Source: CATQHQ01 sp965243805 (GTDB taxonomy: Bacteria; Gemmatimonadota; Gemmatimonadetes; Longimicrobiales; Gaopeijiaceae). From it: DNA of 64,000 nt. The notes beneath the pieces were generated by a model. That model was not told where the DNA came from, did not search any database, and saw only the letters and a program-made list of their open reading frames with translations. The translations under genes were made by a program, and so were the position numbers. The first letter of the stretch is position 1; every line of letters starts with the position of its first letter. Shown here one piece after another: positions 8,847-16,304 of the stretch. The DNA lies in contig OZ251577.1 of assembly GCA_965243805.1 (NCBI GenBank), positions 1-64,000 on the forward strand, read 5' to 3'.

Positions 8847-9685
8847 GCCGAGCTTTCTGCATACGACCCCAGCACCTTGAACGACGCCGCCTGCCCCTCC
8901 ATCTCCGCCAGTGCCTCCGCAACGGCCGGATCGGTCCGGTGTCCCTCCAAGTCGAGCAGGAAGAAGTAGCGGCCCGGGCTGCGCTTGTCGGGGCGGGACT
9001 CGATCTTGAGCATGTTGATCTGGCGGGAGGCCAGTGCGCCGAGGACATTGTGGAGGATGCCCGGGCCGTCGTGGCTGAAGTCGAAACAGATCGAGGTCTT
9101 GTCGCGGCCCGTGGGCGGGGCGTCGCGGGGCGAGAGGACCACGAACCGGGTCTGGTTGTGGGGAGCGTCCTCAATCCCGGACTGGGCGACGTGCGCGTCG
9201 AACAGCTCGGCGGCCCGGCGGCTGGACACGGCGACGGCGGGCTGTTCGCTCCGCAACATCTCCTCCACCGCAGCGGCGGTGCTCAGCGACGCCGAGAAGC
9301 GTGCGACGGGCAGGTGCCGCTCCAGGTACTCCCTGCACTGAGCCGCCGCCTGGGGGTGGGAGAAGACCACCTGCGCTCGCCCGGCCACCTTGGCCGGGTC
9401 GGCATCCGGCCGCACGACCAAGCAATGGCGGATCGGGACGACGATCTCGCGCCGGATCATCAGCGCCGTCTCGTGGATCAGCAGGTCGGTCGTCGAGGTG
9501 ACGGCCCCCTCCAGGCTGTTCTCGATGGGCACGACGGCCTCGTCCGCCTCCCCCTGCTCCGCCGCCCGGACCGCCGCGGCGATGCTGGCGCAGGGGATCC
9601 GTCGAGCCTGGGGACCGCACGCAAGCGCGGCCTGCTCGCTGTAGGTGCCTTCCGGTCCCAGGTAGGCGAGGACGCGGCTGGTCAT
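8843..9685 (-). CDS. pheA: Prephenate dehydratase
   Basis: A 280-residue monofunctional prephenate dehydratase, converting prephenate to phenylpyruvate in phenylalanine synthesis. The catalytic domain starts with YLGPEGTYSEQAAL, has VVPIENSLEGAV, and carries the catalytic Thr in HNQTRFVVL near residue 190. The C-terminal ACT domain (about 200-275) contains GILHNVLGALASRQINM and the ESRP motif that binds phenylalanine for feedback inhibition. No chorismate mutase domain is attached. A 46-codon gene ends 12 bp upstream, so the two may share a transcript. Confidence 0.97.
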   Translation of the reverse strand: MTSRVLAYLGPEGTYSEQAALACGPQARRIPCASIAAAVRAAEQGEADEAVVPIENSLEGAVTSTTDLLIHETALMIRREIVVPIRHCLVVRPDADPAKVAGRAQVVFSHPQAAAQCREYLERHLPVARFSASLSTAAAVEEMLRSEQPAVAVSSRRAAELFDAHVAQSGIEDAPHNQTRFVVLSPRDAPPTGRDKTSICFDFSHDGPGILHNVLGALASRQINMLKIESRPDKRSPGRYFFLLDLEGHRTDPAVAEALAEMEGQAASFKVLGSYAESSA

Positions 9686-9697
9686 GGCGTGGGGTCC

Positions 9698-9838
9698 CTA
9701 CTCAGCACCGGCGTCCTGCGCCTCCACGAACCAGGAATGGTATCCGCTCTCGCGACCAACAGAAAACCGTGTGTAGTTGCAAAGCCTCAAGAAAAGATAG
9801 CCGCCGATAAGCGGCACAAAGAAAAGTCCCAGTCCCAT
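9698..9838 (-). CDS. Small membrane protein, 46 residues, perhaps a gene remnant
   Basis: Reading from ATG at 9838 to TAG at 9698 gives 46 residues starting MGLGLFFVPLIGGYLFL, a clear hydrophobic membrane segment, followed by RLCNYTRFSVGRESGYHSW. A strong AAGGAG (9852-9847) lies 8 nt before the ATG. The segment reads like the N-terminus of a longer membrane protein (GYLFLR...TR...ESGYH), so it may be a truncated copy whose fragment is still translatable, or a real small protein. It is co-directional with pheA, 12 bp away. A -10-like CATAAT lies at 9862-9857, but its -35 is poor. Confidence 0.55.
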   Translation of the reverse strand: MGLGLFFVPLIGGYLFLRLCNYTRFSVGRESGYHSWFVEAQDAGAE

Positions 9839-9887
9839 GTCATCTGCTCCTTATGCATTATGGGTTGTACGATGATGTCGTCTGTTT

Positions 9888-10100
9888 CTATCGCGCCTGG
9901 GTCCCGCCCACGGAAGAAGCCCGGGATCTCCTTTCCGCCGAAGGCTGAACTTTCACAGCATCGGCAGCCTTGGCGATCATGTCACGTCCCTCCTTGCTCT
10001 GCAGGAAGGCACTGAACTCCCGCCGGTCCACAGAGTGTCCACCGTCCGTCGTGTGGTGGATCGTCCACTCGGTGATCTTCTGCTTCCCGTCTTCGGACAA
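9888..10100 (-). CDS. Small hypothetical protein, TTG start
   Basis: A 70-residue reading frame with start TTG at 10100, preceded by AAGGAGG five bases upstream and by a good promoter at 10137-10165. The N-terminal half (ITEWTIHHTTDGGHSV) and middle (FSAFLQSKEGRDMIAKAAD) have normal protein composition; the C-terminus is basic and low-complexity. I do not recognise a family. The ribosome site and the promoter are the main reasons to believe it. It is divergent from the FAD enzyme gene. Confidence 0.5.
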   Translation of the reverse strand: MSEDGKQKITEWTIHHTTDGGHSVDRREFSAFLQSKEGRDMIAKAADAVKVQPSAERRSRASSVGGTQAR

Positions 10101-10136
10101 GCTGGCCTCCTTCGTGCCGGGTCCTGGATGCCTCGA

Positions 10137-10165
10137 ATCATGACCTCCTTGCGATCGGATGTCAA
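10137..10165 (-). promoter_or_regulatory. Putative sigma-70 promoter for the 70-residue gene
   Basis: TTGACA (10165-10160), a 17-bp spacer, then CATGAT (10142-10137) on the minus strand. The layout equals that at 8818-8846, and even the spacer shares the sequence GCAAGG with it. The predicted leader is about 30 nt. Confidence 0.55.
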
Positions 10166-10239
10166 GTCAAGTCAACTTTCGCACCGGATGGCTAGCGAGA
10201 TCGACCAGCCCACCAGCCCACCCCAACGAGACCACCAGC

Positions 10240-11565
10240 ATGAAATCGCGACACGCCACGGACCACCGCTACGACGCCATCGTGATCGGGGCCGGGATCA
10301 TCGGCGCCTCCGTGGGGTTCCACCTGGCCAAGGCGGGCCGCCGGACCCTCAACGTGGACAAGCGGTCCGCCGCCGGCTTCGGCTCCACCAGCAGCAGCTG
10401 CGCCATCGTCCGCTTCCACTACTCCACGATGCAGGGCTGCGCAATGGCCAGGGAGAGCTACTTCCACTGGCTGGACTGGGGGCGGTTCCTGGGCGTGGCC
10501 GACGAGAAGGGGCTGGCCAGGTACGTCAACACGGGCTGCCTGGTGGTCAAGAACGAGCGGAACGGCGGCTTGGCACAGGTCATGCGGTGCCTGGACGAGT
10601 TGGGGGTGCCCCACGAGGAGCTCACGGCGTGGCAGGTCGCCGCTCGCTTCCCATGGCTCGACGCGGCCGCATATGGTCCCCCGGTCCCACTGGACGACGA
10701 GCGGTTCGGACAGCCGTCGGGCGGCAAGATCGACGGGGCCGTGTACCTGCCCGAGTCGGGCTACGTGGACGATCCGACGCTGGCGTGCCACAACTTGCAA
10801 CGGGCGTGCGAGCATCACGGGGGACGGTTCCGCTTCGGCGTCGAGGTCGTGGATGTGCTGCGGGATCGCGGACGGGCGGCGGGCGTGCGGTTGGCCGGGG
10901 GCGACGAGATCGCGGCGCCGGTGGTGGTCAACGTGGCCGGCCCGCACTCGGGGGCGGTGAACGCCATGGCCGGCGTGCTGGACGGAATGCACGTGCGCAC
11001 CCGCCCGCTCAAGGTGGAGGTCTGCTACGTGCCCGCGCCGAAGGGGTTGGAGTACGACCAGGTGGCGCCCCTGATCTCCGACGGCGACGTGGGCTGCTAC
11101 TCTCGGCCCACGACGGGCAATCACATCGTGATCGGCTCCGAGGACCCGGCGTGCGACGCCCGCAACTGGGTCGACGATCCGGACGACTACAACACCAACT
11201 TCACCCGCCAGTGGGAGACACAGGTCATGCGCGAGGCGCAGCGGGTCAAGGGGCTGGGGATCCCCGGCCAGACCGGGGGCGTGGTGGACCTCTACGACGT
11301 GTCCGACGACTGGCTTCCCATCTACGACAAGTCGGACCTGCCGGGCTTCTACATGGCCGTCGGCACCTCCGGGAACCAGTTCAAGAACGCTCCACTGGCG
11401 GGCCGTCTCATGGCCGAGCTGGTGGAACAGGTGGAGGCGGGCCGCGACCACGACGCCGACCCGGTGACCGTTGCCCTGCCCCACACGCGCCGTCGTTGCG
11501 ACCTGGGATTCTTCAGCCGCCGGAGACGCGCCAACCCCGAGTCGTCGATGTCGGTGATCGGCTGA
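10240..11565 (+). CDS. FAD-dependent oxidoreductase, DAO/sarcosine oxidase type
   Basis: A 441-residue flavoprotein of the D-amino-acid oxidase superfamily. The dinucleotide-binding motif VIGAGIIGASVGFHLAKAG lies at about residues 15-33, followed by the region GSTSSSCAIVRFHYST and, later, VVNVAGPHSG (second nucleotide-binding strand). Near the C-terminus are SDDWLPIYDKSDLPGFYMAVGTSGNQFKNAP, shown here in part as GFYMAVGTSGNQFK, typical of sarcosine oxidase beta-subunit and dimethylglycine-oxidase-like enzymes. Likely reaction: oxidative demethylation or deamination of a secondary or tertiary amine; the substrate is not predictable. ATG at 10240 was chosen because the upstream in-frame start at 10159 would add a low-quality 27-residue extension. 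No partner subunit is nearby. Confidence 0.87.
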   Translation: MKSRHATDHRYDAIVIGAGIIGASVGFHLAKAGRRTLNVDKRSAAGFGSTSSSCAIVRFHYSTMQGCAMARESYFHWLDWGRFLGVADEKGLARYVNTGCLVVKNERNGGLAQVMRCLDELGVPHEELTAWQVAARFPWLDAAAYGPPVPLDDERFGQPSGGKIDGAVYLPESGYVDDPTLACHNLQRACEHHGGRFRFGVEVVDVLRDRGRAAGVRLAGGDEIAAPVVVNVAGPHSGAVNAMAGVLDGMHVRTRPLKVEVCYVPAPKGLEYDQVAPLISDGDVGCYSRPTTGNHIVIGSEDPACDARNWVDDPDDYNTNFTRQWETQVMREAQRVKGLGIPGQTGGVVDLYDVSDDWLPIYDKSDLPGFYMAVGTSGNQFKNAPLAGRLMAELVEQVEAGRDHDADPVTVALPHTRRRCDLGFFSRRRRANPESSMSVIG

Positions 11566-11590
11566 CGGCGCGCCCGGCTGGGCTGCCCTA

Positions 11591-11619
11591 TTGACATCTG
11601 CGGCATCTGTTTTTTCTTC
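11591..11619 (+). promoter_or_regulatory. Possible promoter for the heme-uptake operon
   Basis: A perfect TTGACA (11591-11596) lies about 100 bp before the CbiX-like gene, but the -10 region (TTCTTC or TTTCTT within a T-rich stretch) is poor. It may need an activator, or the T run 11610-11615 may belong to the end of the upstream transcript. Confidence 0.3.
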
Positions 11620-11691
11620 CGGGCGCTTCGTTCCACGAGTGGGAACGATACTCCCCTCTTCAACCGATGCCGAGACCGCCGAAATAGAACG

Positions 11692-12687
11692 ATGCTCGAC
11701 TTCCGCAATGCCTCCCTACCGGCACTCAGTGCCCTGGTGGCGGCCGCCCTGCTGACCGCCAGCGGCTGCGCCACGTCTCCGTCCCTCGCGGGGACGGCTC
11801 CATCCACCACGGGGACGCCCGGCGTCCTCGTCATGGCGCACGGAGGTGGAGCCGAATGGAACGCCGCCGTCGAGGACGCCCTCGCGCCGCTCCGGGACCG
11901 CATCCCCCTGGCGCTGGCGCTGGGTATGGCGGACCCTCGCACCTTGCAGGCGGGACTGGACAGCCTGACGGCGCGGGGCGTCGGTCACGTGGCCGTCGTC
12001 CGCCTCTTCGTGTCGGAGGCCGCATTCCTTCACCAGACGGAGTACATCCTGGGGCTGCGATCCGACCCCCCGCCCTGGGGGATGATCGGGCACCGCATGA
12101 CCGCGGGAACCGACCTCCAGCCCGTGGACACAAAGGCATCGGTGCTGCTGGACCGCAGCGGCCTGGCGGGATCCGACGCGGTCGGCGTCATCTTGCGGGA
12201 GCGAGCGGCGGCCGCCACCTTGGATGAATGGAGGGCAGGCTTGCTGATCGTTGCCCACGGGTTGGGGGCCGAAGACGCCAACCAGCGACTCCTGGACACG
12301 ATGGAGCGCGACGCCGACGTATTGCGGGACGCCGGGCACATTGAGGTGCGCACAGCTACGCTTCGGGAAGACTGGGCCGAGCCCCGAGCAGCGGCGGAAG
12401 AGGAGATCCGCGCCGCGGTGGCGGAGATGGGAGAGAGGCACGGTCAAGTCGTGGTGCTGCCCTACCGACTCTACGGCTTCGGCTCCTACGCCGATGTGCT
12501 CGACGGCCTCGCGTACGAGAGCACCCCCGCCCTGCTCCCGCATCGCATGATCACCGAATGGATCGCAGAACGGGCCACGGAGCGCCTCTGCTTCGCGGGC
12601 CTGCCATCGCCCCTCGCCCCGTGCGCGTCGGTCGATGGCGAACGAGACGGCGTCAACCAAACAAACTCGAACTCGAAGGGGTTTTGA
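11692..12687 (+). CDS. CbiX/SirB-like chelatase-fold lipoprotein
   Basis: A 331-residue exported protein. A signal peptide ends in a lipobox-like TASGC (Cys about residue 27), so it is probably a membrane-anchored lipoprotein. Two chelatase-type halves follow, each opening with a His-Gly strand: VLVMAHGGG near residue 50 and LLIVAHGLG near residue 185. These match the CbiX/sirohydrochlorin chelatase fold, in which a His binds metal at the tetrapyrrole. Cytoplasmic CbiX inserts Co or Fe; an exported version cannot be in that pathway. It lies 5' of HmuY-like and TonB-receptor genes, with the next start only 8 bp after its stop, so handling of an imported tetrapyrrole or its metal is the natural inference. 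Confidence 0.83.
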   Translation: MLDFRNASLPALSALVAAALLTASGCATSPSLAGTAPSTTGTPGVLVMAHGGGAEWNAAVEDALAPLRDRIPLALALGMADPRTLQAGLDSLTARGVGHVAVVRLFVSEAAFLHQTEYILGLRSDPPPWGMIGHRMTAGTDLQPVDTKASVLLDRSGLAGSDAVGVILRERAAAATLDEWRAGLLIVAHGLGAEDANQRLLDTMERDADVLRDAGHIEVRTATLREDWAEPRAAAEEEIRAAVAEMGERHGQVVVLPYRLYGFGSYADVLDGLAYESTPALLPHRMITEWIAERATERLCFAGLPSPLAPCASVDGERDGVNQTNSNSKGF

Positions 12688-12694
12688 CATAGAC

Positions 12695-13786
12695 ATGTTC
12701 AACTTCAAGCACATCCAACCCGCCCTGACGTCCGCTACCATGGCGACGGCGCTCTCGCTGGCCTTGGTCGGTTGCGAGGACGACGTGGCCGCCCCCGACG
12801 ACGACGGATACACGGAGGGCATGATCTCCGTCGACGCCTCGTCGCATACCGAGCCGGTCTACGTCAGCTTGGCGACCGGCGCGGTCGTGACTCCGGCCGA
12901 CCCCGCTTCCTCCACCGAGTGGCAGATGAGCTTCCGGCGCTTCAACGTTCGCCTGAACGGCGGAGTCGCCGGTCCCGGGACAGTGGCAGGCGTCGGCTTG
13001 GCCAACCACGCGTCGGCGACGGCGGAAGAGGTGACAGCGTTCACGGAGGCGGACGGCGACAGCGCGTTTCTGGCCGTCACGGCGGACGACATTCCCAGCG
13101 CGTCGGCCTTCGCGGAAGACGACGTGGCGCCCGACCCTGGAGCCAGCTGGTTCCAGTTCGACGGTCGCTCGGGAACGCTGGTGGCCAACCCGAGGGCGGC
13201 GTGGAAGATGCAGGAGTCGTCGAACCGGGGACACGCCGTCTTCCGCGTGACGTCCCTGGTCATGGAGGGAGAGCGGCCCATCGGCGGGGTCGTGGAGTAC
13301 CGCCATCAGGACCCGGGCGGCGCACTGAGCGACCCCCGCACCATCGAAGCGAGCTTGGCGCGTGGCCCCGTCTACTTGGCGTTCGCCGACGGCCAAGCGT
13401 TGGGACCCGGACAGGTGCAGGGACCGGGCGCCTGCGCCTGGGACATCGCGGCCACGCCGGCGCTGGAGATCCAGGTGAACGCGGATTGCGGCGCGGGCAC
13501 TTTCCCCCTGGACCCGCGAGAGGACTTCACGGCTCTGGCCCAGGCGGACGACGCGCCCACGTACGGCGGCTTCCTGGCGGCGATCAGCGGCACCTTTCCG
13601 GCTACGGTGGACGACGCGACCGGCGCCTTCTGGTACAACATCGAGGGCAACCGACGGATGTGGCCGACCTACAACGTCTTCCTCGTGCGGGCCGACCAAG
13701 CCGTCTACAAGGTTCAGCTTCCCAGCTACTACGATGCGGCGGGAACGTCCGCCGTCCTGACGGTGAGGTACCAGCAGCTGCGATGA
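12695..13786 (+). CDS. HmuY-like heme-binding lipoprotein
   Basis: A 363-residue protein with a lipoprotein signal (ATALSLALVGCEDD, Cys about residue 28). The segment STEWQMSFRRFNVRLNGG matches the W-D-I-x-F-x-R-...-N-x-G core of HmuY proteins, the surface heme-binding lipoproteins of Porphyromonas and relatives. A second hallmark region near the C-terminus (YNVFLVRADQAVYKVQLPSYY) fits the same family. The ATG at 12695 is used because the upstream in-frame codons precede any signal peptide and overlap the CbiX-like gene. Its stop overlaps the ATG of the TonB receptor (ATGA), so binding protein and transporter are made together. Which residues bind heme cannot be told from the sequence. Confidence 0.85.
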   Translation: MFNFKHIQPALTSATMATALSLALVGCEDDVAAPDDDGYTEGMISVDASSHTEPVYVSLATGAVVTPADPASSTEWQMSFRRFNVRLNGGVAGPGTVAGVGLANHASATAEEVTAFTEADGDSAFLAVTADDIPSASAFAEDDVAPDPGASWFQFDGRSGTLVANPRAAWKMQESSNRGHAVFRVTSLVMEGERPIGGVVEYRHQDPGGALSDPRTIEASLARGPVYLAFADGQALGPGQVQGPGACAWDIAATPALEIQVNADCGAGTFPLDPREDFTALAQADDAPTYGGFLAAISGTFPATVDDATGAFWYNIEGNRRMWPTYNVFLVRADQAVYKVQLPSYYDAAGTSAVLTVRYQQLR

Positions 13787-16074
13787 GGGCGGGTCGCCGG
13801 GCGGCCCTCTTCGTGGGCTTGGTCGCGGCCGGCGTCGCTACCGAGAACACCAGCGGCACGACTTGTGTCGACGGCTTGGAGCAGCAGCACTTGGGACGGC
13901 TAACCGACGCCGAGTCCGGCGCTTCCATCCCCGGCGGAATCGTGACTTGGACCCGTGCGAGCGGAGAGGCTCAATGGTCGTCGCAAGCGCGAACGCAAGC
14001 GCGAACGCCGATGGTCGTCGCAAGCGCGAACGGATGGTTCGCTCCCGAGTCCGCTTGGGGACCCGGCGGAACGGTGCGAGCGTCGGCCCTGGGGTACCGG
14101 GAGCGCGTTCTGCCCTGGGAGGAGGCCACGGCGCTCGAGTGGCGGATCGCCCTTCTCCGCGACCCCCTGGCGCTCGACGAGGTCGTGGTGACGGCCGACG
14201 GCCGGCCGAGGCACCGGTCCGAAGTCGCATTGCAGATCGAGAGCGTCGGGCGCGAGGAGATCCGCGCCGCCGGCTCCGCCTCTGCCGACCGCCTGCTCGC
14301 GGAACTGCCCGGTCTGCAAGTCGGAGCGGGTACGCCCACCGGCTCCAACCTTTCGATCCGAGGCATCGGCGGGGCGCGGGTCCTGGTGCTGCTGGACGGT
14401 CAACCGGCCGGAGGCGCGCTGATCGAGAACCGGGACCTGAGCCGCATGTCGCTGGGCGGAGTCGACCGGATCGAAGTCGTGAAGGGTCCCCTGTCGTCGC
14501 TCTACGGCTCCGACGCCTTGGGGGGCGTCGTGAACGTGGTGACCCGAGCGCCGTCCCCGGGTTTCCGCATAGACGCACAGGCCACGTCGGGAGGCGCAGG
14601 CCGACGGGAGGCGCACGCAACGGTCAGCGGGGGCGGACGGCCCTCCCCCGGAGGCGCCTTCGGGTACCAAGTCAACGGCAGCTGGCGACAGGAGGACCGA
14701 GTGGCGGGGGTGGCCGACCGCGACGTGGCGTTCGCAAGGGTGTGGGACTTGCGGTCGAGCGTCCGGTTCAGGACGGATCGATGGGCGGTGCGCGGCGACG
14801 CAAGCCTCCTTCGGGAGCGTCAACGCTGGCCAGTGGGCGGCGGATTCTCCGGCTTCAACGACAACATGGGGGCGTCGGGGTGGATCGAGGCGCGACGGCG
14901 GGCGGGACGAGGCGAATGGACGGGCCGCGTTTTCGCCCACGACTACGACCACCTCTACCGAAGCGCCCGCGGAAGCGCGCCCGTGGCCGGAAGCGGCGCG
15001 CCGGAACAACAGGAGCGCTTGGGCAGGGCAACCCTGGCCTACTCGGCGGCTTGGGGCGCCCACCACTTCGACGTGGGCGTGGAGGGCGCGCTCCGGGGCA
15101 TCCGCTCGCCTGAGAAGCTGTTGGAGGACCGGGCGTCGGACCGGCAGATCGATCTGTACGTGCAGGACGCTTGGCGGCTGGGCTGGGCGGACCCACGGGG
15201 CGGCCCGGACGGCGGCCCGGACGGCAGCCCGGGAGAAGCCGTCATGCCGCCTGGGGCTACGGTGCTCACGGTAGGCACCCGGATCACCCGGAACAGCCGC
15301 TGGGGGTCCACCGCGTCGCCGTCGATGGGCGTCTCCGTGGCGGTCGGGGAGGGGGTTCGGTTGCGGGGCGCGGTGGCCCGGGGCTTCCGAGCGCCGTCGT
15401 TCAAGGAGCTGGCGTGGAACTTCGTGAACTTGGGCGGTGGGTACATCCTTCAAGGCTTCGCCGACCTGGAACCGGAGCGCTCGTGGAATGTCTCGGCGGG
15501 CGTGGAGTGGCAACCCGCGTCGGGCGTCCTGACCGGGGTCGAGGTGTTCGCCAACCAGGTGGAGAACCTGATCGAGTCCGGGTTCGTGGGCCACGCCCCG
15601 AGCGGCCTGTCGATCTACTCGCCCCGCAATGTGGCCGAGGCCGTCACCCGCGGCTTCGAGCTGGACTTCCGAGCCGTGACCGCAGGGGGACGCGGCGAGG
15701 TCGTTGCGGGCTACGCCTACCTCGACGCCCGCTCGCTTCGGCCCGATCTGCCGCTGGACCGCCAAGCCAAGCACTCGACCCGTGTGCGAACCTCGTGGAC
15801 GGTCGGCCGGTTGCGGTTCGACGCGACTGGTCATCTCACGGGCCAGGCACCGATCATCGGTCCCGACGCTGACGGCCGGATCGGGCGCGTCGGAACCCAG
15901 GGGCGGTTCGCGGCTCTGGACTTGCGAGCGGCGATGGAGGTGGGCCGCGGCTTCGGCCTGCTGGCGGGGGTCGACAACGTTTTCGACTCCCGACCGGAAG
16001 GGTGGCAGGGCTTCGTGGAACGCAGGTTCCGCCTGACGGGTGAGGTCAGAAGGCTGTTCGACCGGTCACGGTGA
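13783..16074 (+). CDS. TonB-dependent outer-membrane receptor, probably heme
   Basis: A 763-residue receptor. After a signal peptide there is a carboxypeptidase-regulatory-like segment (residues about 30-125), a TonB-box-like DEVVVTADG, then the plug with LSIRGIGGARVLVLLDGQP and RIEVVKGPLSSLYGSDALGG, and a beta-barrel containing GVRLRGAVARGFRAPSFKEL and ending RRFRLTGEVRRLFDRSR. The substrate is inferred as heme or another tetrapyrrole from the HmuY-like and CbiX-like partners. A short duplication (GTCGTCGCAAGCGCGAACG twice, 13977-14033) expands the N-terminal domain in frame. Translation starts at the ATGA overlap with the HmuY gene. Confidence 0.9.
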   Translation: MRAGRRAALFVGLVAAGVATENTSGTTCVDGLEQQHLGRLTDAESGASIPGGIVTWTRASGEAQWSSQARTQARTPMVVASANGWFAPESAWGPGGTVRASALGYRERVLPWEEATALEWRIALLRDPLALDEVVVTADGRPRHRSEVALQIESVGREEIRAAGSASADRLLAELPGLQVGAGTPTGSNLSIRGIGGARVLVLLDGQPAGGALIENRDLSRMSLGGVDRIEVVKGPLSSLYGSDALGGVVNVVTRAPSPGFRIDAQATSGGAGRREAHATVSGGGRPSPGGAFGYQVNGSWRQEDRVAGVADRDVAFARVWDLRSSVRFRTDRWAVRGDASLLRERQRWPVGGGFSGFNDNMGASGWIEARRRAGRGEWTGRVFAHDYDHLYRSARGSAPVAGSGAPEQQERLGRATLAYSAAWGAHHFDVGVEGALRGIRSPEKLLEDRASDRQIDLYVQDAWRLGWADPRGGPDGGPDGSPGEAVMPPGATVLTVGTRITRNSRWGSTASPSMGVSVAVGEGVRLRGAVARGFRAPSFKELAWNFVNLGGGYILQGFADLEPERSWNVSAGVEWQPASGVLTGVEVFANQVENLIESGFVGHAPSGLSIYSPRNVAEAVTRGFELDFRAVTAGGRGEVVAGYAYLDARSLRPDLPLDRQAKHSTRVRTSWTVGRLRFDATGHLTGQAPIIGPDADGRIGRVGTQGRFAALDLRAAMEVGRGFGLLAGVDNVFDSRPEGWQGFVERRFRLTGEVRRLFDRSR

Positions 16075-16111
16075 CAAGTCGAGTTCGCATTCATTCTAGA
16101 TGATCTTGCGG

Positions 16112-16161
16112 AATATAGTATACATTTTTCGTCGTAAACATTGATATATGTATACAATATT
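16112..16161. promoter_or_regulatory. AT-rich 14-bp inverted repeat, possible operator
   Basis: AATATAGTATACAT (16112-16125) and ATGTATACAATATT (16148-16161) are inverted copies with one mismatch, 22 bp apart, in an unusually AT-rich island between the receptor gene and an ATPase gene. There is no T run for a terminator. A two-site operator or a relic of transferred DNA are both possible. Confidence 0.5.
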
Positions 16162-16192
16162 TCACGATTATGGTGGATGCGATCCCCTCCCC

Positions 16193-16221
16193 TTGACCAT
16201 TCGGAGCGATTGTCCCATCTT
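16193..16221 (+). promoter_or_regulatory. Putative promoter for the AAA_14 ATPase gene
   Basis: TTGACC (16193-16198), 17 bp, CATCTT (16216-16221), about 84 bp before the ATG at 16305. It lies just downstream of the AT-rich dyad. Confidence 0.45.
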
Positions 16222-16304
16222 TCTTGGGACGGTCGAACTCCGCCAACCCAGCGTTCGACCATCGTTCCCCGACCGCCTGCCTGCCCCATACTCGGACACC
16301 ACAG

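Noticed and set aside
12772..13782. Upstream extension of the TonB receptor frame by 337 codons
   Set aside because: That part is an off-frame reading of the HmuY-like gene; the receptor signal peptide starts at 13783.
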